DNA of 64,000 bases from Achromobacter xylosoxidans (GCF_001457475.1 NZ_LN831029.1:4030001-4094000); one strand, 5' to 3'. Numbered from the stretch's first letter, positions 45,050-53,526 are shown. The notes: generated by a model from the sequence alone, not told the origin. A program made the numbers and translations.

Positions 45050-45811
45050 ATGACGAACGACGCTCAAGCCCCCGTTATCCTCATCACCGGAGGCAGTCGC
45101 GGTGTCGGGGCCGCGACCGCGCGGCTGGCCGCGGCGCAGGGCTATGACGTGGCGATCAGCTATGTCGCCAACGAGGCGGCCGCGCAGGCGGTGGTGACGG
45201 ACGTGCGGGCGCTGGGCCGCCGCGCCCTGGCCGTGCGCGCCGACAGCGCCGACCCGGACCAGATCGCCGGCCTGTTCAACGCGATCGACCGCGAATTCGG
45301 CCGTCTCGACGTGCTGGTCAACAATGCCGCGATCATCGCGCGCCAGTCGCGCCTGGAGGACCTGGCCTTCGAGCGCATGCAGCGGATCTTCGCGGTCAAT
45401 TCCCTCGGCCCGATGCTGTGCGCGCAGCAGGCAGCCCGGCGCATGTCGCAGCGCCACAATGGCCGCGGCGGCGCCATCATCAACATATCCTCGGCCGCGG
45501 CGCGCCTGGGCAGCCCCAATGAATACGTGGACTATGCCGCCTCGAAAGGCGCGCTGGAGAGCTTCACGATCGGCTTTTCCAAGGAGGTGGCGCGCGAGGG
45601 CATCCGCGTGAATTGCGTGCGCCCCGGCCACATCTACACCGAAATGCACGCCAGCGGCGGCGAACCGGGACGGGTGGACCGCATCAAGGACACCGTGCCC
45701 ATGGGCCGTGGCGGCCAGCCCGAAGAGGTGGCGCGGGCCATCCTGTGGCTGGCCGGCGCCGAGGCCTCGTACGTCACCGGCACCTTCGTCGACGTCACGG
45801 GCGGCAAGTAA
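45050..45811 (+). CDS. Short-chain dehydrogenase/reductase (FabG-like)
   Basis: 253 aa. VILITGGSRGVGAATARLAA (TGxxxGxG), NNAA in VLVNNAAIIARQ, catalytic Ser in IINISSAAARLG, Tyr-x3-Lys in YVDYAASKGAL, C-terminal VTGTFVDVTGGK. A classical SDR of 3-oxoacyl-ACP reductase or glucose dehydrogenase-like type. Not related closely to its divergent SDR neighbour. Starts at the ATG at 45050 with GGAG 5-8 bases upstream. Specific reaction unknown. Confidence 0.9.
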   Translation: MTNDAQAPVILITGGSRGVGAATARLAAAQGYDVAISYVANEAAAQAVVTDVRALGRRALAVRADSADPDQIAGLFNAIDREFGRLDVLVNNAAIIARQSRLEDLAFERMQRIFAVNSLGPMLCAQQAARRMSQRHNGRGGAIINISSAAARLGSPNEYVDYAASKGALESFTIGFSKEVAREGIRVNCVRPGHIYTEMHASGGEPGRVDRIKDTVPMGRGGQPEEVARAILWLAGAEASYVTGTFVDVTGGK

Positions 45812-45826
45812 GCCCGGAACCGCCCG

Positions 45827-46441
45827 CTAGCGCAGCGCGGCAACGTCCACGACGGTTGCCCCGCAGGCCTGCACCAGCTCGGGATCATGGCTGGCGAACA
45901 GCACCAGCCGGTCCCTGCCCCAGGTCTTGAACAACTCGGCCAGCGCGCGCCGCGCCGGCGTGTCCAGCCCGTTGCTGGGACCGTCCGCGATGACGACGGC
46001 CGGGGCGCCCAGGGCGGCCGCGGTCAGGTAGACCTTGCGGCGCGTGCCCGTGGACATCTGCTCGAAGCGCTTGTCCAGGTGCGGCTCCAGTCCCAGCCGG
46101 GCGGCCAGGTCGAGCACCGCGTCGTCCACCGCCACGCCCTTTTCCGCCGCCGCCTGTTCGAGCAGCCCGCGCCCGGTCTGCTGCGGCAGCGCCAGGCAGT
46201 TGTCGGGCACGTAGGCCAGGCGCGCCCTGGCCTGCCGCGGCGCTTGCGCCAGCGGCTGGCCATCTATCCAGACCTCGCCCTCATCCGGCGCGATCGCGCC
46301 CGCGATGATGCCGAGCAGGCTGGACTTGCCGGTGCTTTCCTCTTCGCACAGCGCCACGCAGCCCGGCCCGAAGGCGTGCGTCAGACCCTGGAAGACGAGA
46401 TGGTCGCCGTAGCGTTTGGTGAGATTGTCGATGCGTAGCAT
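45827..46441 (-). CDS. ABC-type ATPase homologue with degenerate nucleotide-binding motifs
   Basis: 204 aa, just the nucleotide-binding fold. Walker A reads CEEESTGKSSLL instead of GxxGxGKST: the Gly-rich loop is altered but Lys-Ser is kept. The signature is MSTGTRRKVYL. Walker B reads AVVIADGPSNGLD, where the catalytic Glu (normal LLDEP) is a Gly. It therefore can hardly hydrolyse ATP like a normal transporter subunit. No permease gene is adjacent. It is the third gene of the operon after the VOC and flavin reductase genes (9-base gap), facing the MarR gene. Confidence 0.8.
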   Translation of the reverse strand: MLRIDNLTKRYGDHLVFQGLTHAFGPGCVALCEEESTGKSSLLGIIAGAIAPDEGEVWIDGQPLAQAPRQARARLAYVPDNCLALPQQTGRGLLEQAAAEKGVAVDDAVLDLAARLGLEPHLDKRFEQMSTGTRRKVYLTAAALGAPAVVIADGPSNGLDTPARRALAELFKTWGRDRLVLFASHDPELVQACGATVVDVAALR

Positions 46442-46450
46442 GGCGCCAGT

Positions 46451-47128
46451 TTACGCAGGAACCGGCGATTCCTCCAGGTACTGCTGCGCCACGCCGTCCT
46501 GCTGCATCTGGCGCCACTGCTCCACCGACGGCGTCGCCATCTGGAAGGCGCGCGTCACTTCGCAATACCAGCCCGGATTGTGCAGCCGGCCGATCAGCTG
46601 CATCGGCAAGGGATCGATGAACATGCGATCGGGATCGGTCACGGCCGCGTCGATCAGGTGCATGCCCACGATGTCGCCGATGACCAGCGTGCGGCGCGCA
46701 TCGATATCGACCAGCTGGCGCACGCGACACTCCATCGACGCGGGACTGTCCTGGATCCGGGGCACGTCCACATTGCGGCCCGGCGCCAGCAGCAGCCCCG
46801 CCTCCATCGACTCATCGATACTGGCATCGAAGTCGATGGCGGTCACGTTCATGCGGCGCGCCTGCGTCGCCGACACCAGGTTGACGACGAACTCGCCGCG
46901 CGCGGCGATGTTGCGCGCGGTGTCCTTCAGCCGCCCATCGCGCGAACCGACACAGAAACACAGGATCGGCGGATCGCCGGACATCACGTTGAAAAAGGAA
47001 AACGGCGCGACGTTCAACGCGCCCCGCGCATCGCGCGACCCGACCCAGGCGATGGGCCGGGGCAGGACGGTGGAATGCATGAGTTTGCTGCGCTGCTCAC
47101 CGCTGAGCGCTTGCATGTCGAAGTACAT
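46451..47128 (-). CDS. Flavin reductase-like FMN-binding protein
   Basis: 225 aa. LPRPIAWVGSRDARGALNVAPFSFFNVMSGDPPILCFCVG is the FMN-binding split-barrel opening (family motif RPIAxVS-T/N-APFS); RNIAARGEFVVNLV and MHLIDAAVTDPDRMFIDPLPMQLIGRL follow. Such proteins reduce flavin for monooxygenases or act as FMN-bound oxidoreductases. It is between the VOC gene (21-base gap) and the degenerate ABC gene. Confidence 0.88.
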   Translation of the reverse strand: MYFDMQALSGEQRSKLMHSTVLPRPIAWVGSRDARGALNVAPFSFFNVMSGDPPILCFCVGSRDGRLKDTARNIAARGEFVVNLVSATQARRMNVTAIDFDASIDESMEAGLLLAPGRNVDVPRIQDSPASMECRVRQLVDIDARRTLVIGDIVGMHLIDAAVTDPDRMFIDPLPMQLIGRLHNPGWYCEVTRAFQMATPSVEQWRQMQQDGVAQQYLEESPVPA

Positions 47129-47149
47129 GGGCTGGCAGATCCTGGTCGT

Positions 47150-47608
47150 TTATTCGTTGCCTGCGCGCGCCGGATCCTGCTCCGGCTTTTCGACGCCGGC
47201 CCGGCGGGCGCTGGACTGGTGCAGTTCCACCAGGTTGCCGGCGGGGTCGCGCAGGAACAGCTGCTTGAGGCTGGGCGAGGCCACGTTGTCGAGCGTGAAG
47301 TACTCGATGCCGCGGGCGATCAGTTCCTGCTCGGCGGCCAGCACGTCCTCGACCGCCAGCGCGATGTGGTTGGACACCGGATCCTTGCCCGGTCCCTTGG
47401 CGTAGCGCGACGGGCCCTCGCTGCCCAGGATGTGCAGCTGGGTGCCATTGGGCAGGTTGATCCACGAACCATAGATGCCCGGAATCTTCCAGCGCGCGGG
47501 ATCCTGCGGCAGGTTCAGGACATCGCGGTAGAAATCGAGCATGGCGTCGGCCTGGGCGTGGTTCACACCGAATCCGACGTGGTGAAGTTCAAGCACTTTG
47601 ACGGGCAT
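47150..47608 (-). CDS. VOC-superfamily (glyoxalase/dioxygenase) protein
   Basis: 152 aa from the ATG at 47608 with GGAGAC upstream. VOC repeats: VLELHHVGFGVNHAQADAMLDFYRDVLNL (His as metal ligand) and NHIALAVEDVLAAEQELIARGIEY; NGTQLHILGSEGP and the Glu of DPAGNLVELHQSS are the other metal ligands. Might be a lyase, dioxygenase or antibiotic-binding protein. First gene of the leftward three-gene operon; the palindrome at 47693-47717 covers its promoter. Confidence 0.88.
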   Translation of the reverse strand: MPVKVLELHHVGFGVNHAQADAMLDFYRDVLNLPQDPARWKIPGIYGSWINLPNGTQLHILGSEGPSRYAKGPGKDPVSNHIALAVEDVLAAEQELIARGIEYFTLDNVASPSLKQLFLRDPAGNLVELHQSSARRAGVEKPEQDPARAGNE

Positions 47609-47692
47609 GGGGAGTCTCCTCGTTAGGGGCAGCGCAGTGCGCCGGGCGACGGCGCCGGGGCTGCGGACACGGCATGAACGCCGCAGCGGCGA

Positions 47693-47717
47693 ATATAGTA
47701 CGTTAAACGTACTATAT
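47693..47717. promoter_or_regulatory. 25-bp palindrome between VOC operon and MarR gene
   Basis: Two 12-base arms (ATATAGTACGTT / AACGTACTATAT) around a central A form a perfect palindrome. It lies 85 bases upstream of the VOC gene and 80 bases upstream of the MarR gene, in the divergent promoter region. It is a prime MarR-dimer operator. The following AT-rich stretch (to 47755) could hold the second promoter. Confidence 0.75.
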
Positions 47718-47796
47718 GCAAATCGTATTATTTGATCGACGTATAATCCGAATTTGCCGCCCCGGCTTCCCTCATTCCCCGCGACAACCCTGCCCC

Positions 47797-48471
47797 ATGC
47801 CCGTCCGCAAGTCCCCCGCTCCCGCCGCCCCGGCTGCCAAGGCCGGGCGCGCCGCCAAGGCCCCCGCCCCCAAATCCCCCGCTCCGGCAGACGCCCGTGT
47901 CGCGCCGGAATTGCCCGGGATCCCCGCCACCCGCCAGGCCCGCGCCGAGCGCGACGGCGCCGCCGCCGCCGCCCGGCCACACCTGGCGCTGATGGCGCAA
48001 ACCGCCGCGCGCGGCACCGACGCGGGCGCGGCCGGGCTGGGACTGCTGCTGCTATGGCTGGCCGACGACGTCGAACAGCGCGCCAACGCCGCGCTGGCGC
48101 CGTTCGGCATATCGGAAAGCAAGCTCGACGTGTTGATGATCTTCGGCCTGGCCGAACGCGGACTGATCGACAGCCGCGCGGTGACGCCGTCGTACATCGC
48201 CGACTATTTCGGCGTCACGCGCTCGACGGTCACGGGCCTGCTGGACTGGCTGGAAAAGCGCGAACTGCTCACGCGCGCGCTCAACCACGAAGACCGGCGC
48301 AGCATCTCGCTGGCGTTGACCGACGCCGGACGCGAACTGCTCACGCAGGCGCTGCCGGCGTTCTGGACCATGTGCGCGTCGCTGGTGGATTGCCTGGACG
48401 AGAACGACCGCAAGGCCTTGCAGGGCATCCTGGCGAAAGTCTGGCGGCAGTTGAAGGGCCCGGCCACCTGA
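47797..48471 (+). CDS. MarR-family transcriptional regulator
   Basis: 224 aa from the ATG at 47797. A Pro/Ala/Lys-rich lead of about 70 residues (unusual for MarR) is followed by the winged-helix domain: LLLLWLADDVEQRANAALAPFGISESKLDVLMIF, SYIADYFGVTRSTVTGLLDWLEKRELLTRALNHEDRRSISLALTDAGREL (recognition helix and wing). It probably represses the divergent VOC/flavin reductase/ABC operon and itself through the 25-bp palindrome. Confidence 0.92.
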   Translation: MPVRKSPAPAAPAAKAGRAAKAPAPKSPAPADARVAPELPGIPATRQARAERDGAAAAARPHLALMAQTAARGTDAGAAGLGLLLLWLADDVEQRANAALAPFGISESKLDVLMIFGLAERGLIDSRAVTPSYIADYFGVTRSTVTGLLDWLEKRELLTRALNHEDRRSISLALTDAGRELLTQALPAFWTMCASLVDCLDENDRKALQGILAKVWRQLKGPAT

Positions 48472-48481
48472 CGGGGTTGCG

Positions 48482-48586
48482 TCACTTGCGCGGGTACGAC
48501 TTCCTGCCGGAACACGGATAGTTCGCCGCGTGCGCCGTCATCGTACAGAGCAGCGCCAGCAGCAGGAGCACGGCGCGCGGCTTCAT
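48482..48586 (-). CDS. Small secreted peptide, 34 residues
   Basis: MKPRAVLLLLALLCTMTAHA looks like a Sec signal peptide cut after AHA; 14 residues (ANYPCSGRKSYPRK) would remain. The C-terminal YPCSGRK recalls the (Y)xCSGxKGG motif of small secreted Cys-rich proteins, but here it ends early, so it may be truncated. The start overlaps the broken VOC gene's stop by ATGA. Real expression is uncertain; below the usual size limit of gene finders. Confidence 0.5.
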   Translation of the reverse strand: MKPRAVLLLLALLCTMTAHAANYPCSGRKSYPRK

Positions 48587-48911
48587 CTTGCCGCCGGCCG
48601 CTCGCCGATCCTGGCCGAGAATCGCAGCAGATACCCGTCCGGATCCTGCACCAGGAATTGGCGCACCCCCACTTCGACGGCGTCGCTGCGGTACCAGCGC
48701 TCTTCCGGTTCCCGGTACAACGGCCAGCGTGCCCGCGCCAAGCGTTCCAGCAAAGGCTCGATGGCGGACACCTTGATCTCGAAATTGACGCCGCGGCCAC
48801 GCGGCGATAGGCGATCTGGAATCCACAATGGTCCATCCAGAAAGCCAGGCTGCGCGGCAGGTCGGCCACCAGCAGTTCCGGCACCATCCGGGCGCGAAGA
48901 AATCCGGTCAT
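48583..48911 (-). pseudogene. VOC-family protein gene broken by frameshift and internal deletion
   Basis: Two frames share one VOC protein. From the ATG at 48911 (GGGGAG site upstream) reads MTGFLRARMVPELLVADLPRS...FWMDHCGFQIAYRR, the first half of a glyoxalase/bleomycin-resistance-like fold. From around 48800 another frame continues RGVNFEIKVSAIEPLLERLAR and EERWYRSDAVEVGVRQFLVQDPDGYLLRFSARIG down to the stop at 48583. Full-length relatives have about 35-40 residues between the two parts; here they are missing and the frame changes near the sequence CGCGTGGCCGCGGCG. Either a real loss or a sequencing fault; the missing segment favours a real deletion. Confidence 0.75.
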
Positions 48912-48984
48912 TCGTGTCTCCCCTCTTTTGCGTGTCCGGCATGATGACAGAACCGCGGACGCTGCAGCACGCCATGCCCGGCAA

Positions 48985-50013
48985 TCAAGGCCCGGCGCGG
49001 TCGTTGGCGACCATGTGGGCCGCGGCCTGCGGCGCGCCGCCCTCGCGGCGGAAGAACAACGGTCGCAACCCCTTCCTGCCCCGGTCCAGGTATTCGAACG
49101 TCACCCTTTCGCCGGGCTGGGCCGGCCCGCCGCCGTGGCTGACGCTATACAGCTCGCCGCCCAGGCGATAGGCATGCACGGCGGTCCACGACGTCGATTC
49201 CGGCGTCCGCACCTTGTAGGTCAGGACCTCGTCGACCCGTCCGCGCACGCCATACTTGACCGTGGCGCGCCGCAGCGCCCGGCTCGACCACCCGACCCAC
49301 AGGCCGGCCAGCAGACACAAGGCGGCAACGCCATACAGCGGCCACAGGAACCAGCCTCCTCCCAGCAGGATCAGCGCCGCGCCCAGGAACGCGTTGCGCA
49401 ACAGGGTGTCGCCGTTGCGCACCTGCGCGCGATCGGCATCGCTGAGGGCCTCGAAGGCCTTCTGCACATCGCCAGGACCGTCGTAGTCCGCGCGCAGCAG
49501 CACCGGCGCCTCGCCCGGCCACAGCGCCAGCAGGTGCAGCCGCAGCGGCGCGCCGAGCCGGGCGGCGCAGCGTTCGGGGCTCCTGCCCCCGTCCCCCGGC
49601 ATCGTGAAGCCGTTCATGAATGGCAGCGCCACCTCCAGCTTGCGGCCATCGATGCCGTATCGCACGCCGCCGCCGGGGGCCGGCGCGAAATCGGTGACCG
49701 CGCCGGTGACGACCTGCTTGGGCACGGCGCCGCGCAGCACCTGCCGCAGGCGCTGGCGGGCCGCCGGGCCGCGCAGCAAGCGGCGGCCGAGATAGAGCGT
49801 GAATCCAGCCAGCACCAGGATCATCGCGGACAGCACCGGATCGCGCGCGATGCTCGTGGCATTCGATAGCCACAGCCAGGCCAGGAATGCCGTCATGGCG
49901 AAGAACAACGTGAAGAACACCCCGCCCAGCACCGTGTCCGCCACGTGATGGCGCGCATGCCGGCGCAACCATGACAGGTCCTGCGCGCTCAACGCCTCAT
50001 CGTGGGTCTGCAT
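48985..50013 (-). CDS. Membrane protein of unknown function (DUF3592-like)
   Basis: 342 aa from the ATG at 50013 with GGAGGA about 8 bases upstream. Four hydrophobic segments (residues about 23-45, 57-75, 213-232 and 235-252). The periplasmic or cytoplasmic soluble parts (SVSHGGGPAQPGERVTFEYLDRGRKGLRPLFFRREGG at the end; VTDFAPAPGGGVRYGIDGRKLEV in the middle) fit small barrel-like modules of DUF3592 proteins, but I am not sure. Function unknown. Alone on its strand, divergent to the TPP riboswitch and thiM. Confidence 0.7.
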   Translation of the reverse strand: MQTHDEALSAQDLSWLRRHARHHVADTVLGGVFFTLFFAMTAFLAWLWLSNATSIARDPVLSAMILVLAGFTLYLGRRLLRGPAARQRLRQVLRGAVPKQVVTGAVTDFAPAPGGGVRYGIDGRKLEVALPFMNGFTMPGDGGRSPERCAARLGAPLRLHLLALWPGEAPVLLRADYDGPGDVQKAFEALSDADRAQVRNGDTLLRNAFLGAALILLGGGWFLWPLYGVAALCLLAGLWVGWSSRALRRATVKYGVRGRVDEVLTYKVRTPESTSWTAVHAYRLGGELYSVSHGGGPAQPGERVTFEYLDRGRKGLRPLFFRREGGAPQAAAHMVANDRAGP

Positions 50014-50116
50014 TCCCCATTCCTCCCCGTGTCGAACCGCCATGATGACAGAAGCGCCGTCCGCCGCGCCGGCCTGGCTTGACAAGCCCCCCTACCTCCT
50101 TCGAACATAGCCCCAT

Positions 50117-50235
50117 CCACCCGGGGAGCTTCGGCAAGAAGCTGAGATTCCGATGGCGGCCGCGCCCCGCGCGCGGCGCGCGGCGCGAGAGACCCGTCGA
50201 ACCTGATCCAGACAATGCTGGCGTAGGGAAGGTGC
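50117..50235 (+). ncRNA. TPP riboswitch (THI element) upstream of thiM
   Basis: The conserved parts are readable: CACCCGGGGAGC at 50118, GCTGAGATTCC at 50141-50151 (CTGAGA core), GACCCGTCGAACCTGATC (50191-50208; ACCC...GAACCTGATC core), then AATGCTGGCGTAGGGAAGGTG closing P1 with the initial CACC. The variable P3 arm (about 50155-50190) is a long GC-only hairpin. When TPP binds, expression of the following gene should be turned off. About 74 bases lie between the end of the aptamer and the thiM start. Confidence 0.95.
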
Positions 50236-50308
50236 GCAACCCGCCGGCCCGCAATGCCGCGCCATGACGCCCCGCCCCGCCCGTTGTCCCCTTGCAAGGA
50301 CCTGCGGC

Positions 50309-51130
50309 ATGGCCTCCAACGCCCCCATCCTGTCCCAGCTGGCGCTCGCCTCGCGCGACCTGTACGCGGCCGTGCGCCGCGACGCGCCGCTGGTGCAATG
50401 CCTGACCAACTTCGTGTCGATGAATACCGCGGCCAATACGCTGCTGGCGATCGGCGCGTCGCCGGCCATGGTGCACGCGGCCGAGGAAGCGCCCGAATTT
50501 GCCGCCATCAGCGGCGCGGTGGTGATCAACATCGGCACGCTCTCATCCCCCTGGCTGGACAGCATGCTACTGACGGCCGCCGCGGCGGCCAAGGCCGGCA
50601 CGCCCTGGGTGCTGGATCCGGTGGCGCATCACGCCACCAGCTTCCGGCGCGATGCGGTGCGGCGCCTGCTGGACCTGCGGCCCACGGTGATCCGTGGCAA
50701 CGCATCGGAGATCATCGCCCTGGCCGGCGGCCAGAGCGCCAGCAAGGGCGTGGACGCGCGCGATCCGGTGCAACTGGCCGAAGCGGCCGCGCGCGAACTG
50801 GCGCGGGCGCGCGGCACGGTGGTGGCGGTGACGGGCGAAGTCGATTTCGTCACGGACGGCCGGCGCGAGGTGCGCGTGACCGGCGGTTCGCCATTGATGC
50901 CGCGGGTCACCGCGACGGGGTGCGCACTGACGGCGGTGGTCGGCGCCTTCGCGGCGGTGGCGCGCGATGACGCCTACACGGCGGCGGTGGCGGCGCTGTC
51001 CTGCTTCGGCATCGCCGGCCGCCGCGCCGGCGCGCTGGCCGAAGGCCCGGGTTCGTTCGCGTGGCGCTTTCTGGACGCGCTGGCGGCGCTGGAAACGGAC
51101 AGCCTGACGGCGGAATCGCCGCTGCGCTGA
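50309..51130 (+). CDS. thiM: Hydroxyethylthiazole kinase
   Basis: 273 aa from the ATG at 50309 (AAGGA about 9 bases upstream). PLVQCLTNFVSMNTAANTLLAIGASPAMVHAAEEAPEF is the ThiM opening; WVLDPVAHHATSFRR, RGNASEIIALAGG and the anion-hole motif RVTATGCALTAVVGA with catalytic Cys complete the ribokinase-like fold. It phosphorylates 4-methyl-5-(2-hydroxyethyl)thiazole in thiamine salvage. No other thi genes are adjacent; control is through the TPP riboswitch. Confidence 0.97.
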   Translation: MASNAPILSQLALASRDLYAAVRRDAPLVQCLTNFVSMNTAANTLLAIGASPAMVHAAEEAPEFAAISGAVVINIGTLSSPWLDSMLLTAAAAAKAGTPWVLDPVAHHATSFRRDAVRRLLDLRPTVIRGNASEIIALAGGQSASKGVDARDPVQLAEAAARELARARGTVVAVTGEVDFVTDGRREVRVTGGSPLMPRVTATGCALTAVVGAFAAVARDDAYTAAVAALSCFGIAGRRAGALAEGPGSFAWRFLDALAALETDSLTAESPLR

Positions 51131-51139
51131 TCCGCCCTG

Positions 51140-51160
51140 CGCGCGCCGGACCGGCGCGCG
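51140..51160. terminator. Strong GC hairpin between convergent thiM and receptor genes
   Basis: CGCGCGCCGG and CCGGCGCGCG form a 10-base perfect inverted repeat around a single A. It lies 9 bases after the thiM stop and 14 bases after the convergent receptor stop. Without a T-run, it may act in both directions as a Rho-assisted stop. Confidence 0.5.
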
Positions 51161-51174
51161 GACGCTTGCCCCTA

Positions 51175-53280
51175 CTACATGCGGTACTGCAGGCTCAGCA
51201 TGGCGTTGCGTGGCGCGCCGGGCATGTTCAGGTTGGGGCTGTTGCCGTGCGCCGACACGATGTAGCCGGCGTCGAACAGGTTGTAGACGTTCAACTGCAC
51301 CGAATACGGCCCCTGGCGCCACCACGCGGCGGCATCCGCCGTGACGTAGCCGGGCAACTTGACGGTGTTGCCCGGATTGGCGAAGCGCGCGCCCACCAGG
51401 TTCAAGCCGGCGCCGACGCCGAAGCCCTCGCCCAGGTCCTTGGTGATCCAGACGTTGCCGGCATGGCGCGGCGTCAGCGTGGCGCGCTTGCCTTGCACGT
51501 CCTTGCCGGCGTCGCGTGCCACCGACTGCGTCACGCGCGCATCCAGGTAGGCATAGCCCAGCATCGCGCGCCAGCCGTTGGACAGGTCGCCCGACAGGGT
51601 CCATTCGGCGCCGTCGGTGCGCTGCGTGCCCACCGGCACCAGCGTGTTGGTCACCGGATTGGTGACCTTGATGTCGGTGCGCTCCAGGCGGAACACCGAC
51701 ACCGTGGTCGAGAGCTTGCCATCCAGGAAATCGTACTTGGCGCCGACTTCGTAGTTGGTGGTCTTCTCCGGCGCCAGGTCGACGTTGTTGGCCGCCAGCG
51801 CGAAGGTCTCGCCCGAGGGCTGGTAGGAACGGCTCCACGACACGTAATACGACTGCACGCTGTCGGGCTGGAACACCAGGCCCAGGCGCGGGCTGAAGTT
51901 GGAGTCGGTGCGCGACAGGTTGCGGCCGCTGCGGCGGTCCTCGGTTTCCTGCTCGAAGCGGTCGTGGCGCACCCCAGCCAGCACCTTCCAGTGCTCGCCC
52001 AGCGACATCATGTCCTGCACGTACAGGCCCAGGGTGTTGAAGCGGCCCAGGCTGTCGGAACCCGGCGCGCCGCTCACCTGGCGCTGCAAGGTCGGCAAGC
52101 GCGGGTCGAACAGGTCGACCACCGCGACGTTGGCGGCCGACCAGTTCAGCAGGTCCTTGTTCTGCTGGCCCACCTCGATGCCGTACAGCATGTCGTGGCG
52201 CACCGAGCCCCACTGGACGCGCTGCATCAGTTCGGTCTGGTTGGTCCAGCCGTGCTCGTCGCGCAGCACGTTGCCGTGGGTCAGTGACACGGTTCGCGCG
52301 GCTTCGTTGACCGAACCCGGCAGCGTGTTGTTGCGGTTGAGCGTGTAGTGGTAGTAGCGCGTGGCGTTGCGCAGCGACCAGTTGTCGTTGAAGCGGTGCG
52401 TCAGCGTGGCGGCATAGGACTGCACCCGGGTCTGGGTGTAGTCGGTGTCGCGCGCGTTCTCGGCGCCGTAATAGGTCGACGGGTCCACATCGACCGGACG
52501 GCCATGGTAGGCCGGGATGCCGAAGTCGGTCAGGCGGCGGTCTTCCAGGAACTCGGTCTGCAGCAGGAAGGTGGTGTTCTCACCCAGCTTGAACTGGGCC
52601 GACGGCGCGATCGCCTTGCGGTCGATGAATTGCTTGTCGCGATAGCTGTCGCCCTTCTCCACCGCGCCGGTCAGGCGCCAGGCCATGCTGCCGCTTTCGT
52701 TGGCCCGGCCCAGGTCCAGGTCGAGCCGGCGGTCGTTCCACGAACCGTAGCTCAGGCCGACCTGCGAAATGTCTTCGCCCGGCTTCTTGGTCACGCGGTT
52801 GATCAGGCCGCCGGACGAACCGCGGCCATACAGCACCGCCGCCGGGCCCTTGATGACGTCGATGCGCTCGACGTTGGACAGGTCGCGGAAGTACAGCGCG
52901 TCGTCGCGGAAGCCGTCGACGAACTGGTCGGCGATGGCGGTGAAGCCGCGGATCGAGACCTGGTCGCGCTGGCCGTCGCCGGTCGAGAAGCTGACCCCGG
53001 GCACGTTCTTGAGCGCGTCCTGCACCGACATGGCGTGCTGGTCGCGCAGCACCTGCGCCGGCACCACGTTCACCGTCTGCGGAATGTCGCGCAGCGGCGC
53101 GTCGATCTTGGTGGCGCTGGTGGACGCCGGCGGGTTGTAGCTTTGCGCGGTGTCATCGGTGCCGACGACGCTGACGGCGGGCAAGGTGGCGGTGGGCGCA
53201 GCCGCCTGGGCCTGGGCGGCCAGGGGGGCCAGCGGGCCCAGGACGAGCAAGGCGGCGGAGAGGGGACGAAGGACGTGCAT
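51175..53280 (-). CDS. TonB-dependent siderophore receptor (BfrD/Fiu-like)
   Basis: 701 aa. Signal peptide (ALLVLGPLAPLAAQAQAAA), no STN domain, plug RDIPQTVNVVPAQVLRDQHAMSVQDALKNVPGVSF and IDVIKGPAAVLYGRGSSGGLINRVTKKP, then the barrel ending NAMLSLQYRM. The wording is close to catecholate receptors of the BfrD/Fiu type. A Fur-like sequence lies 50-70 bases upstream, so iron-repressed expression is expected. It has no linked transport genes. Confidence 0.92.
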   Translation of the reverse strand: MHVLRPLSAALLVLGPLAPLAAQAQAAAPTATLPAVSVVGTDDTAQSYNPPASTSATKIDAPLRDIPQTVNVVPAQVLRDQHAMSVQDALKNVPGVSFSTGDGQRDQVSIRGFTAIADQFVDGFRDDALYFRDLSNVERIDVIKGPAAVLYGRGSSGGLINRVTKKPGEDISQVGLSYGSWNDRRLDLDLGRANESGSMAWRLTGAVEKGDSYRDKQFIDRKAIAPSAQFKLGENTTFLLQTEFLEDRRLTDFGIPAYHGRPVDVDPSTYYGAENARDTDYTQTRVQSYAATLTHRFNDNWSLRNATRYYHYTLNRNNTLPGSVNEAARTVSLTHGNVLRDEHGWTNQTELMQRVQWGSVRHDMLYGIEVGQQNKDLLNWSAANVAVVDLFDPRLPTLQRQVSGAPGSDSLGRFNTLGLYVQDMMSLGEHWKVLAGVRHDRFEQETEDRRSGRNLSRTDSNFSPRLGLVFQPDSVQSYYVSWSRSYQPSGETFALAANNVDLAPEKTTNYEVGAKYDFLDGKLSTTVSVFRLERTDIKVTNPVTNTLVPVGTQRTDGAEWTLSGDLSNGWRAMLGYAYLDARVTQSVARDAGKDVQGKRATLTPRHAGNVWITKDLGEGFGVGAGLNLVGARFANPGNTVKLPGYVTADAAAWWRQGPYSVQLNVYNLFDAGYIVSAHGNSPNLNMPGAPRNAMLSLQYRM

Positions 53281-53329
53281 GGCCAGCGGGTATCGAAGTC
53301 GTTTGAAATGGAAGGATTCGCCATTCTCT

Positions 53330-53352
53330 TGACAACGAGAATCAGTCGCAAT
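53330..53352 (-). promoter_or_regulatory. Fur box candidate for the BfrD-like receptor
   Basis: TGACAACGAGAATCAGTCGCA partially matches the Fur box (GAGAATCA core); about 50 bases upstream of the receptor start. Weak on the left arm. Confidence 0.4.
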
Positions 53353-53526
53353 GCTTTTATCGTTCCGTTGCCTTGAGACGACGATAAATGAGACGCGCGT
53401 CCAATTCAGATGTTTTTAAGCTTGCCCATGCAACGCGTGCGCGGCGTTGCCGGCGATCCGCATGTCACCAGCGGGTCATAACCCGTCCCCAGAATTTTGC
53501 GTTCCCCCGACACGAAAGGAACGACG

